NCBI RefSeq assembly: GCF_037126465.1
Contig: NC_088201.1
Location: 27,500,619 to 27,564,618 of the forward strand
Origin: Ornithodoros turicata
Taxonomy: Eukaryota > Arthropoda > Arachnida > Ixodida > Argasidae
DNA: 64,000 nt
Direction: 5' to 3'
Each line of letters starts with the position of its first letter. The stretch's first letter is position 1. Shown here in pieces: positions 46,221-59,069 of this stretch. The notes beneath the pieces are model-generated. The model was given only the letters and a program-made list of their open reading frames with translations. It was not told the origin of the DNA and ran no database searches. The position numbers and the translations under genes were made by a program.

Positions 46221-48162
46221 CAGTAGCGTGACTGTCACAGTCCTCAGAACTGCTCAGCGTCCTAGATCGTTCATCGTGAACACCGACGACGCCCGATCGA
46301 AATATCCATCAGAGCCAATCCTAATCGAACTATTAGGCCAATAGGCCTATCGTAATTTCTGATATTTCCAATAGGACTAATGGTTTAACGGTTTGATGGG
46401 ACCATTAGGGCTTAAGTGTCTAATGGCTTGATGGGAGCTCTACGGTACGAAACGCACGTTTTTAGTAAAAACGAGCATTTGCTTCTTTCAATTCATTTCC
46501 TCTTGCTTCAGTTCTTTTTTTTTTGTTTCGCGAACTTTTCGTAATAGACAATGCGCGCGGCGTTGCGAGAAGCAAACAAGGAGGAAGGAGAATCTCTCCA
46601 GGACCGAGGCCCAAAAAGCTCACGTAGAAAGGCACTGTTCCTTTCCTTTGACGTATTGGCATCAAAGCAGAAGTGGATACAGGTAGCACAAATACTACAT
46701 ATAGCTTGTCTCCCGTGCTTTGGCGAATCCGAGAGCCCAGTTTGCTGCCTCTGTCAAATAAAAGAGTGAGCTGTCTAAATTGATTTCATTTACTCACACG
46801 AGCAATACTGAAGTGAGGAATTGCTTGGAGTATTAACTAAAGGCTAACACAACGTCTGTGTTTCTTACTGCTTTTGGTTTGAGACATTTTGCAGGTCCAT
46901 CGAAAATCGAACTTCGCAGTGCAATCACGCGTTTCTTTCTCTGTCGCAACGTATGCTCCATTACGTAACAGAATTCCGTCAGGCGTCGGAGAATTTAACT
47001 GCCGACATGCGACATCCAGCGGATATACGGCCAGGGGCGTCCGCGTATGAAGCTCCATATCGTTTTATGGATGCTTATTGTAATGGCGAATGGCATGTGG
47101 CCTCTTTTAGACTGCGAGCGTCGCGCGATGCACACAACACAGTGGGGTGTTGGCGCCTACAGTTTCTGAGCGCCAATCCAACAGTTTTATGTGGGTCACA
47201 TGTTACCAACCATATTTAACTGACTCCTAAAATAACATTGGAATCATGGAAGGATAACGGCTGTATTTTCGGTACCGTTTTCATTTTCGTTACTGCTATA
47301 TTTTCGTTTCCGTTATCCGTTTCTTGTACCAGCTTTTAATTTCGTTTCCGTTACTGTTTCCGGTAATGGAACGGCTGTTACAGAGCTGCGGGAGGACAGG
47401 CCGTCTGCTCTGTCAGTACCCTGTTTTGCCCAAGTGCTGCTTCAGTGTCACGCGTACACACTACACAAGTAATTTTACGTCGTTGGGACGCGCACATCTT
47501 GCAAGGTTTCTAAAGAAGTGTAGGAATATGTCTTCAGTCAGTCTTCTGTCTTCAATCGCTCTGAGTCCAGCAACCCACGATGGGCCTAACCTTCATCCAA
47601 TGTCGCATTAATAGGCGGACGCTGTCAGGAGTAAACAATGCTGCCATAGCCACAGTGAAATGACGAAGGTAAAAAAAATCATATGCTGTCATCCTCGTGC
47701 TATGGTGGAGCAGAGTGCTATGTTGTGTAAGTCTCATGTCTTGATGTCATGTACGTAGGTGATGTCACGAGTAGGTAAGCGAGTGATGCACACTTGATAT
47801 CCAATACTGCGCTTTGTTTCCATGCTGTCGTGTAGTATTTAGAACATTACAGGGAATGGAGTCATTAAAATACAGAAATAAAATGAAAGTTCACTGAAAT
47901 GTCGTCGCACAACAGTAATAGCCATTACCTGAATTCAATACCGTACGATAATTTTCGTTGCCGTTTCCGGTAATGGGGGACAGTGGTATGCGTTATCGTT
48001 TCCGTTATCGTCCATCAGGACCCTTTGTCGAACCGCCAGGGACCCTGTCGTACTGTCAGGCCTTCTTGTGGGGCCACTCTGCCCACCTGACGGGCTGTGG
48101 GACACCATCTGTCAGACCGCTAATAGCCCTGTCGGACCACCAGGAGTTGCTAATGGGCTAAT
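46221..48162. other. Spacer between minisatellite and satellite
   Basis: No exon recognised. Around 46320-46440 are short degenerate repeats of CTAATGG/CCATTAG words. Around 47255-47370 and 47940-48010 are CGTTTCCGTTAC / CCGTTTCCGGTAATGG repeats, and at 48008-48130 GGACC(A/C)CCAGG-type words recur. These look like transposon ends or small tandem repeats but were not resolved. Confidence 0.4.
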
Positions 48163-50842
48163 GATCGTGCACTCCCAGCCGAGAACTGCTGTTTCGCTCT
48201 ACTTGGAGCTCGTCATCCCGGCGCAGGGAAGTGACACGACATTGGTTCGGCGCTAACAGTATGTCTTGGCAAGACATCAGTGTTCCACGGTGACGGCGCC
48301 ACTTGTGGAGGCCGCAGTACAAGCCACCAAGCGCACATACAAAGGAAAAATAGCCGCAGCTCTGTGGCTGCACGCTGAGCATATGTTTATAATTTGATCG
48401 TGCGCTCCCAGCCGAGGACAGCTATTTCGCTGTACTTGGAGCTCGTCAGCCCGGCGCAGGGAAGTGACACGATCTTGGTTCGCCGCTAACAGTGGCTAAC
48501 AGTGTGTCTTGGAAAGACATCAGTGTTCCACGGTGACGGCGCCACCTGTGGAGGCCGCAGTACAAGCCAGCAAGTACATATACAAACGAAAAATAGCCGA
48601 AGCTTTGTGGCTGCACGCTGAGCATATGTTTATAATTTGATCGTGCACTCCCAGCCGAGGACAGCTGTTTCGCTACACTTGGAGCTCGTCAACCCGGAGC
48701 ATGGAAGTGACACGATCTTGGTTCGGCTCTAACAGTGTGTCCTGGCAAGACATCAGTGTTCCACGGTGACAGCGCCGCCTGTGGAGGCCGCTGTGCAAGC
48801 CAGCAAGTACATATAAAAAGGAAAAAATAGCCGAAGCTCTGTGGCAGCACGCTGAGCATATGTTTATAATTTGATCGTGTACTTCCAGCCGAGGACAGCT
48901 GTTTCCCTCTACTTGGAGCTCGTCAGCCCGGCGAAGGGAAGTGACACGATATTGGTTCGCCGCTAACAGTGTGACTTGGAAAGACATCAGTGTTCCACGG
49001 TGACGGCGCCACCTGTGGAGGCCGCAGTGCAAGCCAGGAAGTACATACACAAAAGAAAAGAAAAATAGCCGAAGCTCTGTGGCTGCACGATGAGCATATG
49101 TTTATAATTTGATCGTGCACTCCAAGCCGAGGACAGCTGTTTCGCTCTACGTGGAGCTCGTCAGCCCAGCGCAGGGAAATGACACGATCTTGGTTCGCCG
49201 CTAACAGTGTGTCTTGGAAAGACATCAGTGTTCCACGGTGACGGCGCCACCTGTGGGGGCCGCAGTGCAAGCCAGCAAGTACATACACAAAGGAAAAATA
49301 GCCGAAGCTCTGTGGCTGAACGCTGAGCATAATGTTTATAATTTGATCGCGCACTCCCAGCCAAGGACTGCTGTTTCGCATTACTTGGAGCTCGTCAGCC
49401 CGGCGCAGGGAAGAGACACGATCTTGGTTCGGCGCAACAAGTGTGTCCTGGCAAGACATCAGTGTTCCACAGTGACGGCGCCACCTGTGGAGGCCGCAGT
49501 GCAAGCCAGCAAGTGCACATACAAAGGAAAAATAGCCCAAGCTCTGTGGCTGCACGCTGGGCACATGTTTATAATTTGATCGAGCACTCCCAGCCGAGGA
49601 CAGCTGTTTCGCTCTACTTGTAGCTCGTCAGTCCGGCGCAGGGACGAGACACGATCTGGGTTCGGCGCTAACAGTGTGTCCTGGCAAGACATCAGTGTTC
49701 CACGGTGACGGCGCCACCTGTGGAGGCCGCAGTGCAAGCCAGCAAGTGCACATACAAAGGAAAAATAGCCCAAACTCTGTGGCTGCACGCTGAGCATATG
49801 TTTATAATTTGATCGAGCACTCCCAGCTGAAGACAGCTGTTTCACTCTACTTGGAGCTCGTCAGCCCGGCGCAGGGAAGTGACATGATCTTGGTTCGGCG
49901 CTAACAGTGTGTCCTGGCAAGACATGAGTCTTCCACGGTGACGGCACCACCTGTGGAGGCCGCTGTGCAAGCCAGTACATACACAAAGGGAAAATAGCTG
50001 AAGCTCTGTGGCTGCACGCTGAGCATATGTTTGATCGTGCACTCCCAGCCGAGGACAGCTTCGCTCTACCTGGAGCTCGTCCGCCCGGCGCAGGGAAGAG
50101 ACACGATCTTGGTTCGGCACTAACAGTGTGTCCTGGCAAGAATTCAGTGTTCCATGGTGACGGCGCCACGTGTGGAGGCCGCAGGGCACGCCACCAAGCG
50201 CACACACAAAGGAAAAATAGCCCAAGCTCTGTGGCTGCACGCTGAGCATATGTTTATAATTTGATCGTGCACTCCGAGCCGAGGACTGCCGTTTCGCTCT
50301 ACTTGGAGCTCGTCAGCCCAGAGCAGGGAAATGACACGGCCTTGGTTCGGCGCTAACAGTGTGTCTTGGCAAGACATCAGTGTTCCACGGTGACGGCGCC
50401 ACCTGTGGAGGCCGAAGTGCAAGCCAGCAAGTACGTATGCAAAGGAAAAATAGCCCAAGCTCTGTGGCTGCACGCTGAGGATATGTTTATAATTTGATCG
50501 TGCACTCCCAGCCGAGGACAGCTGTTTCGCTCTACTTTGAGCTCGTCAGCCCGGCGCAGGGAAGTGACACGATCTGGGTTCGGCGCTAACAGTGTGTCTT
50601 GGCAAGACATCAGTGCTCCACGGTGACGGCGCCACCTGTGGAGGCCGCAGTGCAAGCCAGCAAGTACATATGCAAAGGAAAAATAGCCCAAGCTCTGTGG
50701 CTGCGCGCTGAGGATATGTTTATAATTTGATCGTGCACTCCCAGCCGAGGACAGCTGTTTCGCTCTACTTTGAGCTCGTCAGCCCGGCGCAGTGAAGTGA
50801 CACGATCTTGGTTTGGCGCTAACAGTGTATCTTGGCAAGACA

Positions 50843-53100
50843 TCAGTGTTCCACGGTGACGGCGCCACCCGTGGAGGCCGCAGTGCAAGCCAGCAAGTAC
50901 ATATGCAAAGGAAAAATAGCCCAAGCTCTGTGGCTGCGCGCTGAGGATATGTTTATAATTTGATCGTGCACTCCCAGCCGAGGACAGCTGTTTCGCTCTA
51001 CTTTGAGCTCGTCAGCCCGGCGCAGGGAAGTGACACGATCTTGGTTCGGCGCTAACAGTGTATCTTGGCAAGACATCAGTGTTCCACGGTGACGGCACCA
51101 CCCGTGGAGGCCGCAGTGCAAGCCAGCAAGTACATATGCAAAGGAAAAATAGCCCAAGCTCTGTGGCTGCGCGCTGAGGATATGTTTATAATTTGATCGT
51201 GCACTCCCAGCCGAGGACAGCTGTTTCGCTTTACTTGACACGATCTTATTTCGGCGCTAACAGTGTATCTTGGCAAGACATCAGTGTTCCACGGTGACGG
51301 CGCCACCCGTGTAGGCCGCAGTGCAAGCCAGCAAGTAGATATGCAAAGGAAAAATAGCCCAAGCTCTGTGGCTGCGCGCTGAGGATATGTTTATAATTTG
51401 ATCGTGCACTCCCAGCCGAGGACAGCTGTTTCGCTCTACTTTGAGCTCGTCAGCCCGGCGCAGGGAAGTGACACGATCTTGGTTCGGCGCTAACAGTGTA
51501 TCTTGGCAAGACATCAGTGTTCCACGGTGACGGCGCCACCCGTGTAGGCCGCAGTGCAAGCCAGCAAGTAGATATGCAAAGGAAAAATAGCCGAAGCTCT
51601 GTGGCTGCGCGCTGAGGATATGTTTATAATTTGATCGTGCACTCCCAGCCGAGGACAGCTGTTTCGCTCTACTTTGAGCTCGTCAGCCCGGCGCAGGGAA
51701 GTGACACGATCTTGGTTCGGCGCTAACAGTGTATCTTGGCAAGACATCAGTGTTCCACGGTGACGGCGCCACCCGTGGAGGCCACAGTGCAAGCCAGCAA
51801 GTACATATGCAAAGGAAAAATAGCCCAAGCTCTGTGGCTGCGCGCTGAGGATATGTTTATAATTTGATCGTGCACTCCCAGTCGAGGACAGCTGTTTCGC
51901 TTTACTTTGAGCTCGTCAGCCCGGCGCAGGGAAGTGACACGATCTTGGTTCGGCGCTAACAGTGTATCTTGGAGAGACATCAGTGTTTCACCGTGACGGC
52001 GCCACCCGTGTAGGCCGCAGTGCAAGCCAGCAAGTACATATGCAAAGGAAAAATAGCCCAAGCTCTGTGGCTGCGCGCTGAGGATATGTTTATAATTTGA
52101 TCGTGCACTCCCAGCCGAGGACAGCTGTTTCGCTCTACTTTGAGCTCGTCAGCCCGGCGCAGGGAAGTGACACGATCTTGGTTCGGCGCTAACAGTGTAT
52201 CTTGGCAAGACATCAGTGTTCCACGGTGACGGCACCACCCGTGGAGGCCGCAGTGCAAGCCAGCAAGTACATATGCAAAGGAAAAATAGCCCAAGCTCTG
52301 TGGCTGCGCGCTGAGGATATGTTTATAATTTGATCGTGCACTCCCAGCCGAGGACAGCTGTTTCGCTCTACTTGACACGATCTTGGTTCGGCGCTAACAG
52401 TGTATCTTGGCAAGACATCAGTGTTCCACGGTGACGGCGCCACCCGTGTAGGCCGCAGTGCAAGCCAGCAAGTAGATATGCAAAGGAAAAATAGCCCAAG
52501 CTCTGTGGCTGCGCGCTGAGGATATGTTTATAATTTGATCGTGCACTCCCAGCCGAGGACAGCTGTTTCGCTCTACTTTGAGCTCGTCAGCCCGGCGCAG
52601 GGAAGTGACACGATCTTGGTTCGGCGCTAACAGTGTATCTTGGCAAGACATCAGTGTTCCACGGTGACGGCGCCACCCGTGGAGGCCACAGTGCAAGCCA
52701 GCAAGTACATATGCAAAGGAAAAATAGCCCAAGCTCTGTGGCTGCGCGCTGAGGATATGTTTATAATTTGATCGTGCACTCCCAGTCGAGGACAGCTGTT
52801 TCGCTCTACTTTGAGCTCGTCAGCCCGGCGCAGGGAAGTGACACGATCTTGGTTCGGCGCTAACAGTGTATCTTGGAGAGACATCAGTGTTTCACGGTGA
52901 CGGCGCCACCCGTGGAGGCCGCAGTGCAAGCCAGCAAGTACATATGCAAAGGAAAAATAGCCCAAGCTCTGTGGCTGCGCGCTGAGGATATGTTTATAAT
53001 TTGATCGTGCACTCCCAGCCGAGGACAGCTGTTTCGCTCTACTTTGAGCTCGTCAGCCCGGCGCAGGGAAGTGACACGATCTTGGTTCGGGGCTAACAGT
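50843..53100 (+). repeat. Two copies of a 1,137-bp higher-order repeat
   Basis: Monomers at 50843, 51076, 51281 and 51514 reappear at 51980, 52213, 52418 and 52651, an exact 1,137-bp offset equal to four 233-bp units plus one 205-bp unit. The short unit lacks 28 bp between TACTT and GACACGATC (near 51235 and 52371). Sharing this deletion at the same place shows the block was duplicated as a whole. Confidence 0.8.
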
Positions 53101-56100
53101 GTATCTTGGCCAAGACATCAGTGTTCCACGGTGACGGCGCCACCCGTGGAGGCCGCAGTGCAAGCCAGGAAGTACATACACAAAGGAAAAGAAAAATAGC
53201 CGAAGCTCTGTGGCTGCACGATGAGCATATGTTTATAATTTGATCGTGCACTCCAAGCCGAGGACAGCTGTTTCGCTCTACGTAGAGCTCGTCAGCCCAG
53301 CGCAGGGAAGTGACACGATCTTGGTTCGGCGCTAACAGTGTATCTTGGCAAGACATCAGTGTTCCACGGTGACGGCGCTACCCGTGGAGGCCGCAGTGCA
53401 AGCCAGCAAGAACATATGCAAAGGAAAAATAGCCCAAGCTCTGTGGCTGCGCGCTGAAGATATGTTTATAATTTGATCGTGCACTCCCAGCCGAGGACAG
53501 CTGTTTCGCTCTACTTTGAGCTCGTCAGCCCGGCGCAGGGAAGTGACACGATCTTGGTTCGGCGCTAACAGTGTATCTTGGCAAGACATCAGTGTACCAC
53601 GGTGACGGCGCCACCCGTGGAGGCCGCAGTGCAAGCCAGGAAGTACATACACAAAGGAAAAGAAAAATAGCCGAAGCTCTGTGGCTGCACGATGAGCATA
53701 TGTTTATAATTTGATCGTGCACTCCAGGTCGAGGACAGCTGTTTCGCTCTACGTGGAGCTCGTCAGCCCAGCGCAGGGAAGTGACATGATCTTGGTTCGG
53801 CGCTAACAGTGTGTCCTGGCAAGACATGAGTCTTCCACGGTGACGGCACCACCTGTGGAGGCCGCTGTGCAAGCCAGTACATACACAAAGGAAAAATAGC
53901 TGAAGCTCTGTGGCTGCACGCTGAGCATATGTTTGATCGTGCACTCCCAGCCGAGGACAGCTTCGCTCTACCTGGAGCTCGTCCGCCCGGCGCAGGGAAG
54001 AGACACGATCTTGGTTCGGCACTAACAGTGTGTCCTGGCAAGAATTCAGTGTTCCATGGTGACGGCGCCACGTGTGGAGGCCGCAGGGCACGCCACCAAG
54101 CGCACACACAAAGGAAAAATAGCCCAAGCTCTATGGCTGCACGCTGAGCATATGTTTATAATTTGATCGTGCACTCCGAGCCGAGGACAGCCGTTTCGCT
54201 CTACTTGGAGCTCGTCAGCCCAGAGCAGGGAAATGACACGGCCTTGGTTCGGCGCTAACAGTGTGTCTTGGCAAGACATCGGTGTTCCACGGTGACGGCG
54301 CCACCTGTGGAGGCCGAAGTGTAAGCCAGCAAGTACGTATGCAAAGGAAAAATAGCCCAAGCTCTGTGGCTGCACGCTGAGGATATGTTTATAATTTGAT
54401 CGTGCACTCCCAGTCGAGGACAGCTGTTTCGCTCTACTTTGAGCTCGTCAGCCCGGCGCAGGGAAGTGACACGATCTTGGTTCGGCGCTAACAGTGTATC
54501 TTGGCAAGACATCAGTGTTTCACGGTGACGGCGCCACCCGTGGAGGCCGCAGTGCAAGCCAGCAAGTACATATGCAAAGGAAAAATAGCCCAAGCTCTGT
54601 GGCTGCGCGCTGAGGATATGTTTATAATTTGATCGTGCACTAACAGCCGAGGACAGCTGTTTCGCTCTACTTTGAGCTCGTCAGCCCGGCGCAGGGAAGT
54701 GACACGATCTTGGTTCAGCGCTAACAGTGTGTCTTGGCAAGACATCAGTGTTCCACGGTGACGGCGCCACCCGTGGAGGCCGCAGTGCAAGCCAGCAAGT
54801 ACGTATGCAAAGGAAAAATAGCCCAAGCTCTGTGGCTGCGCGCTGAGGATATGTTTATAATTTGATCGTGCACTCCCAGCCGAGGACAGCTGTTTCGCTC
54901 TACTTTGAGCTCGTCAGCCCGGCGCAGGGAAGTGACACGATCTTGGTTCGGCGCTAACAGTGTGTCTTGGCCAAGACATCAGTGTTCCACGGTGACGGCG
55001 CCACCCGTGGAGGCCGCAGTGCAAGCCAGCAAGTACATATGCAAATGAAAAATAGCCCAAGCTCTGTGGCTGCGCGCTGAGGATATGTTTATAATTTGAT
55101 CGTGCACTCCCAGCCGAGGACAGCTGTTTCGCTCTACTTTGAGCTCGTCAGCCCGGCGCAGGGAAGTGACACGATCTTGGTTCAGCGCTAACAGTGTATC
55201 TTGGGAAGACATCAGTGTTCCACGGTGACGGCGCCACCCGTGGAGGCCGCAGTGCAAGCCAGCAAGTACATATCCAAAGGAAAAATAGCCCAAGCTCTGT
55301 GGCTGCGCGCTGAGGATATGTTTATAATTTGATCGTGCACTCCCAGCCGAGGACAGCTGTTTCGCTCTACTTTGAGCTCGTCAGCCCGGCGCAGGGAAGT
55401 GACACGATCTTGGTTCGGCGCTAACAGTGTATCTTGGCCAAGACATCAGTGTTCCACGGTGACGGCGCCACCCGTGGAGGCCACAGTGCAAGCCAGGAAG
55501 TACATACACAAAGGAAAAGAAAAATAGCCGAAGCTCTGTGGCTGCACGATGAGCAAATGTTTATAATTTGATCGTGCACTCCAAGCCGAGGACAGCTGTT
55601 TCGCTCTACGTGGAGCTCGTCAGCCCAGCGCAGGGAAGTGACACGATCTTGGTTCGCCGCTAACAGTGTGTCTTGGCAAGACATCAGTGTTCCACGGTGA
55701 CGGCGCCACCCGTGGACGCCGCAGTGCAAGCCAGCAAGTACATATGCAAAGGAAAAATAGCCCAAGCTCTGTGGCTGCGCGCTGAGGATATGTTTATAAT
55801 TTGATCGTGCACTCCCAGCCGAGGACAGCTGTTTCGCTCTACTTTGAGCTCGTCAGCCCGGCGCAGGGAAGTGACACGATCTTGGTTCGGCGCTAACAGT
55901 GTATCTTGGCAAGACATCAGTGTTCCACGGTGACGGCGCCACCCGTGGAGGCCGCAGTGCAAGCCAGCAAGTACATATGCAAAGGAAAAATAGCCCAAGC
56001 TCTGTGGCTGCGCGCTGAGGATATGTTTATAATTTGATCGTGCACTCCCAGCTGAGGACAGCTGTTTCGCTCTACTTTGAGCTCGTCAGCCCGGCGCAGG

Positions 56101-59069
56101 GAAGTGACACGATCTTGGTTCAGCGCTAACAGTGTATCTTGGCAAGACACCAGTGTTCCACGGTGACGGCGCCACCCGTGGAGGCCGCAGTGCAAGCCAG
56201 CAAGTACATATGCAAAGGAAAAATAGCCCAAGCTCTGTGGCTGCGCGCTGAGGATATGTTTATAATTTGATCGTGCACTTCCAGCCGAGGACAGCTGTTT
56301 CGCTCTACGTTGAGCTCGTCAGCCCGGCGCAGGGAAGTGACACGATCTTGGTTCGGCGCTAACAGTGTATCTTGGCAAGACATCAGTGTTCCACGGTGAC
56401 GGCGCCACCCGTGGAGGCCGCAGTGCAAGCCAGGAAGTACATACACAAAGGAAAAGAAAAATAGCCGAAGCTCTGTGGCTGCACGATGAGCATATGTTTA
56501 TAATTTGATCGTGCACTCCAGGCCGAGGACAGCTGTTTCGCTCTACGTGGAGCTCGTCAGCCCAGCGCAGGGAAGTGACACGATCTTGGTTCGCCGCTAA
56601 CAGTGTGTCTTGGAAAGACATCAGTGTTCCACGGTGACGGCGCCACCTGTGGAGGCCGCAGTGCAAGCCAGCAAGTACATACACCAAGGAAAAATAGCCG
56701 AAGCTCTGTGGCTGAACGCTGAGCATATGTTTATAATTTGATCGCGCACTCCCAGCCAAGGACTGCTGTTTCGCATTACTTGGAGCTCGTCAGCCCGGCG
56801 CAGGGAAGAGACACGATCTTGGTTCGGCGCAACAAGTGTGTCCTGGCAAGACATCAGTGTTCCACGGTGACGGCGCCACCTGTGGAGGCCGCAGTGCAAG
56901 CCAGCAAGTGCACATACAAAGGAAAAATAGCCCAAGCTCTGTGGCTGCACGCTGAGCATGTGTTTATAATTTGATCGAGCACTCCCAGCCGAGGACAGCT
57001 GTTTCGCTCTACTTGTAGCTCGTCAGCCCGGCGCAGGGACGAGACACGATCTGGGTTCGGCGCTAACAGTGTGTCCTGGCAAGACATCAGTGTTCCACGG
57101 TGACGGCGCCACCTGTGAGGCCGCAGTGCAAGCCAGCAAGTGCACATACAAAGGAAAAATAGCCCAAACTCTGTGGCTGCACGCTGAGCATATGTTTATA
57201 ATTTGATCGAGCACTCCCAGCTGAAGACAGCTGTTTCACTGTACTTGGAGCTCGTCAGCCCGGCGCAGGGAAGTGACATGATCTTGGTTCGGCGCTAACA
57301 GTGTGTCCTGGCAAGACATCAGTCTTCCACGGTGACGGCACCACCTGTGGAGGCCGCTGTGCAAGCCAGTACATACACAAAGGAAAAATAGCCTAAGCTC
57401 TGTGGCTGAACGCTGAGCATATGTCTATAATTTGGTCGTGCACACCCCGCCCAGGACAGCTGTTCGCTCTTCTTGGAGCTCGTCAGCCCGGCGCAGGGAA
57501 GTGACACGATCTTGGTTCGGCTCTAACAGTGTGTCTTGGCAAGACATCAGTGTTCCACGGTGACGGCAGCACCTGTTGAGGCCGCATTGCAAGCAGCAAG
57601 TACATATGCAAAGGAAAAATAGCCGAAGCTCTGTGGCTGCACGCTGAGCATATGTTTATGTTTTGATCGAGCACTCCCAGCCGAGGACAGCTGTTTCGCT
57701 CTACTTGTAGCTCGTCAGCCCGGCGCAGGGAATATACACGATCTTGGTTCGGCGCTAACAGTGTGTCCTGGCAAGACATCAGTGTTCCACGGTGACGGCG
57801 CCACCTGTGGAGGCTCCAGTGCAAGCCAGCAAGTACATATGCAAAGGAAAAATAGCCCAAGCTCTGTGGCTGCGCGCTGAGGATATGTTTATAATTTGAT
57901 CGTGCACTCCCAGCCGAGGACAGCTGTTTCGCTCTACTTTGAGCTCGTCAGCCCGGCGCAGGGAAGTGACACGATCTTGGTTCGGCGCTAACAGTGTGTC
58001 CTGGCAAGACATCAGTGTTCCACGGTGACGGCGCCACCCGTGGAGGCAGCAGTGCAAGCCAGGAAGTACATACACAAAGGAAAAGAAAAATAGCGAAGCT
58101 CTGTGGCTGCACGATGAGCATATGTTTATAATTTGATCGTGCACTCCAAGCCGAGGACAGCTGTTTCGCTCTACTTTGAGCTCGTCAGCCCAGCGCAGGG
58201 AAGTGACACGATCTTGGTTCGCCGCTAACAGTGTGTCTTGGCAAGACATCAGTGTTCCACGGTGACGGCGCCACCCGTGGAGGCCGCAGTGCAAGCCAGC
58301 AAGTACATATGCAAAGGAAAAATAGCCCAAGCTCTGTGGCTGCGCGCTGAGGATATGTTTATAATTTGATCGTGCACTCCCAGCCGAGGACAGCTGTTTC
58401 GCTCTACTTTGAGCTCGTCAGCCCGGCGCAGGGAAGTGACACGATCTTGGTTCGGCGCTAACAGTGTATCTTGGCAAGACATCAGTGTTCCACGGTGACG
58501 GCGCCACCCGTGGAGGCCGCAGTGCAAGCCAGCAAGTACATATGCAAAGGAAAAATAGCCCAAGCTCTGTGGCTGCGCGCTGAGGATATGTTTATAATTT
58601 GATCGTGCACTCCCAGCCGAGGACAGCTGTTTCGCTCTACTTTGAGATTGTCAGCCCGGCGCAGGGAAGTGACACGATCTTTGTGCGGCGCTAACAGTGT
58701 ATCGTGGCAAGACATCAGTGTTCCACGGTGACGGCGCCACCCGTGGAGGCCGCAGTGCAAGCCAGGAAGTACATACACAAAGGAAAAGAAAAATAGCCGA
58801 AGCTCTGTGGCTGCACGATGAGCATATGTTTATAATTTGATCGTGCACTCCAGGCCGAGGACAGCTGTTTCGCTCTACGTGGAGCTCGTCAGCCCAGCGC
58901 AGGGAAGTGACACGATCTTGGTTCGCCGCTAACAGTGTGTCTTGGAAAGACATCAGTGTTCCACGGTGACGGCGCCACCTGTGGAGGCCGCAGTGCAAGC
59001 CAGCAAGTACATACACAAAGGAAAAATAGCCGAAGCTCTGTGGCTGAGCGCTGAGCATATGTTTATAAT

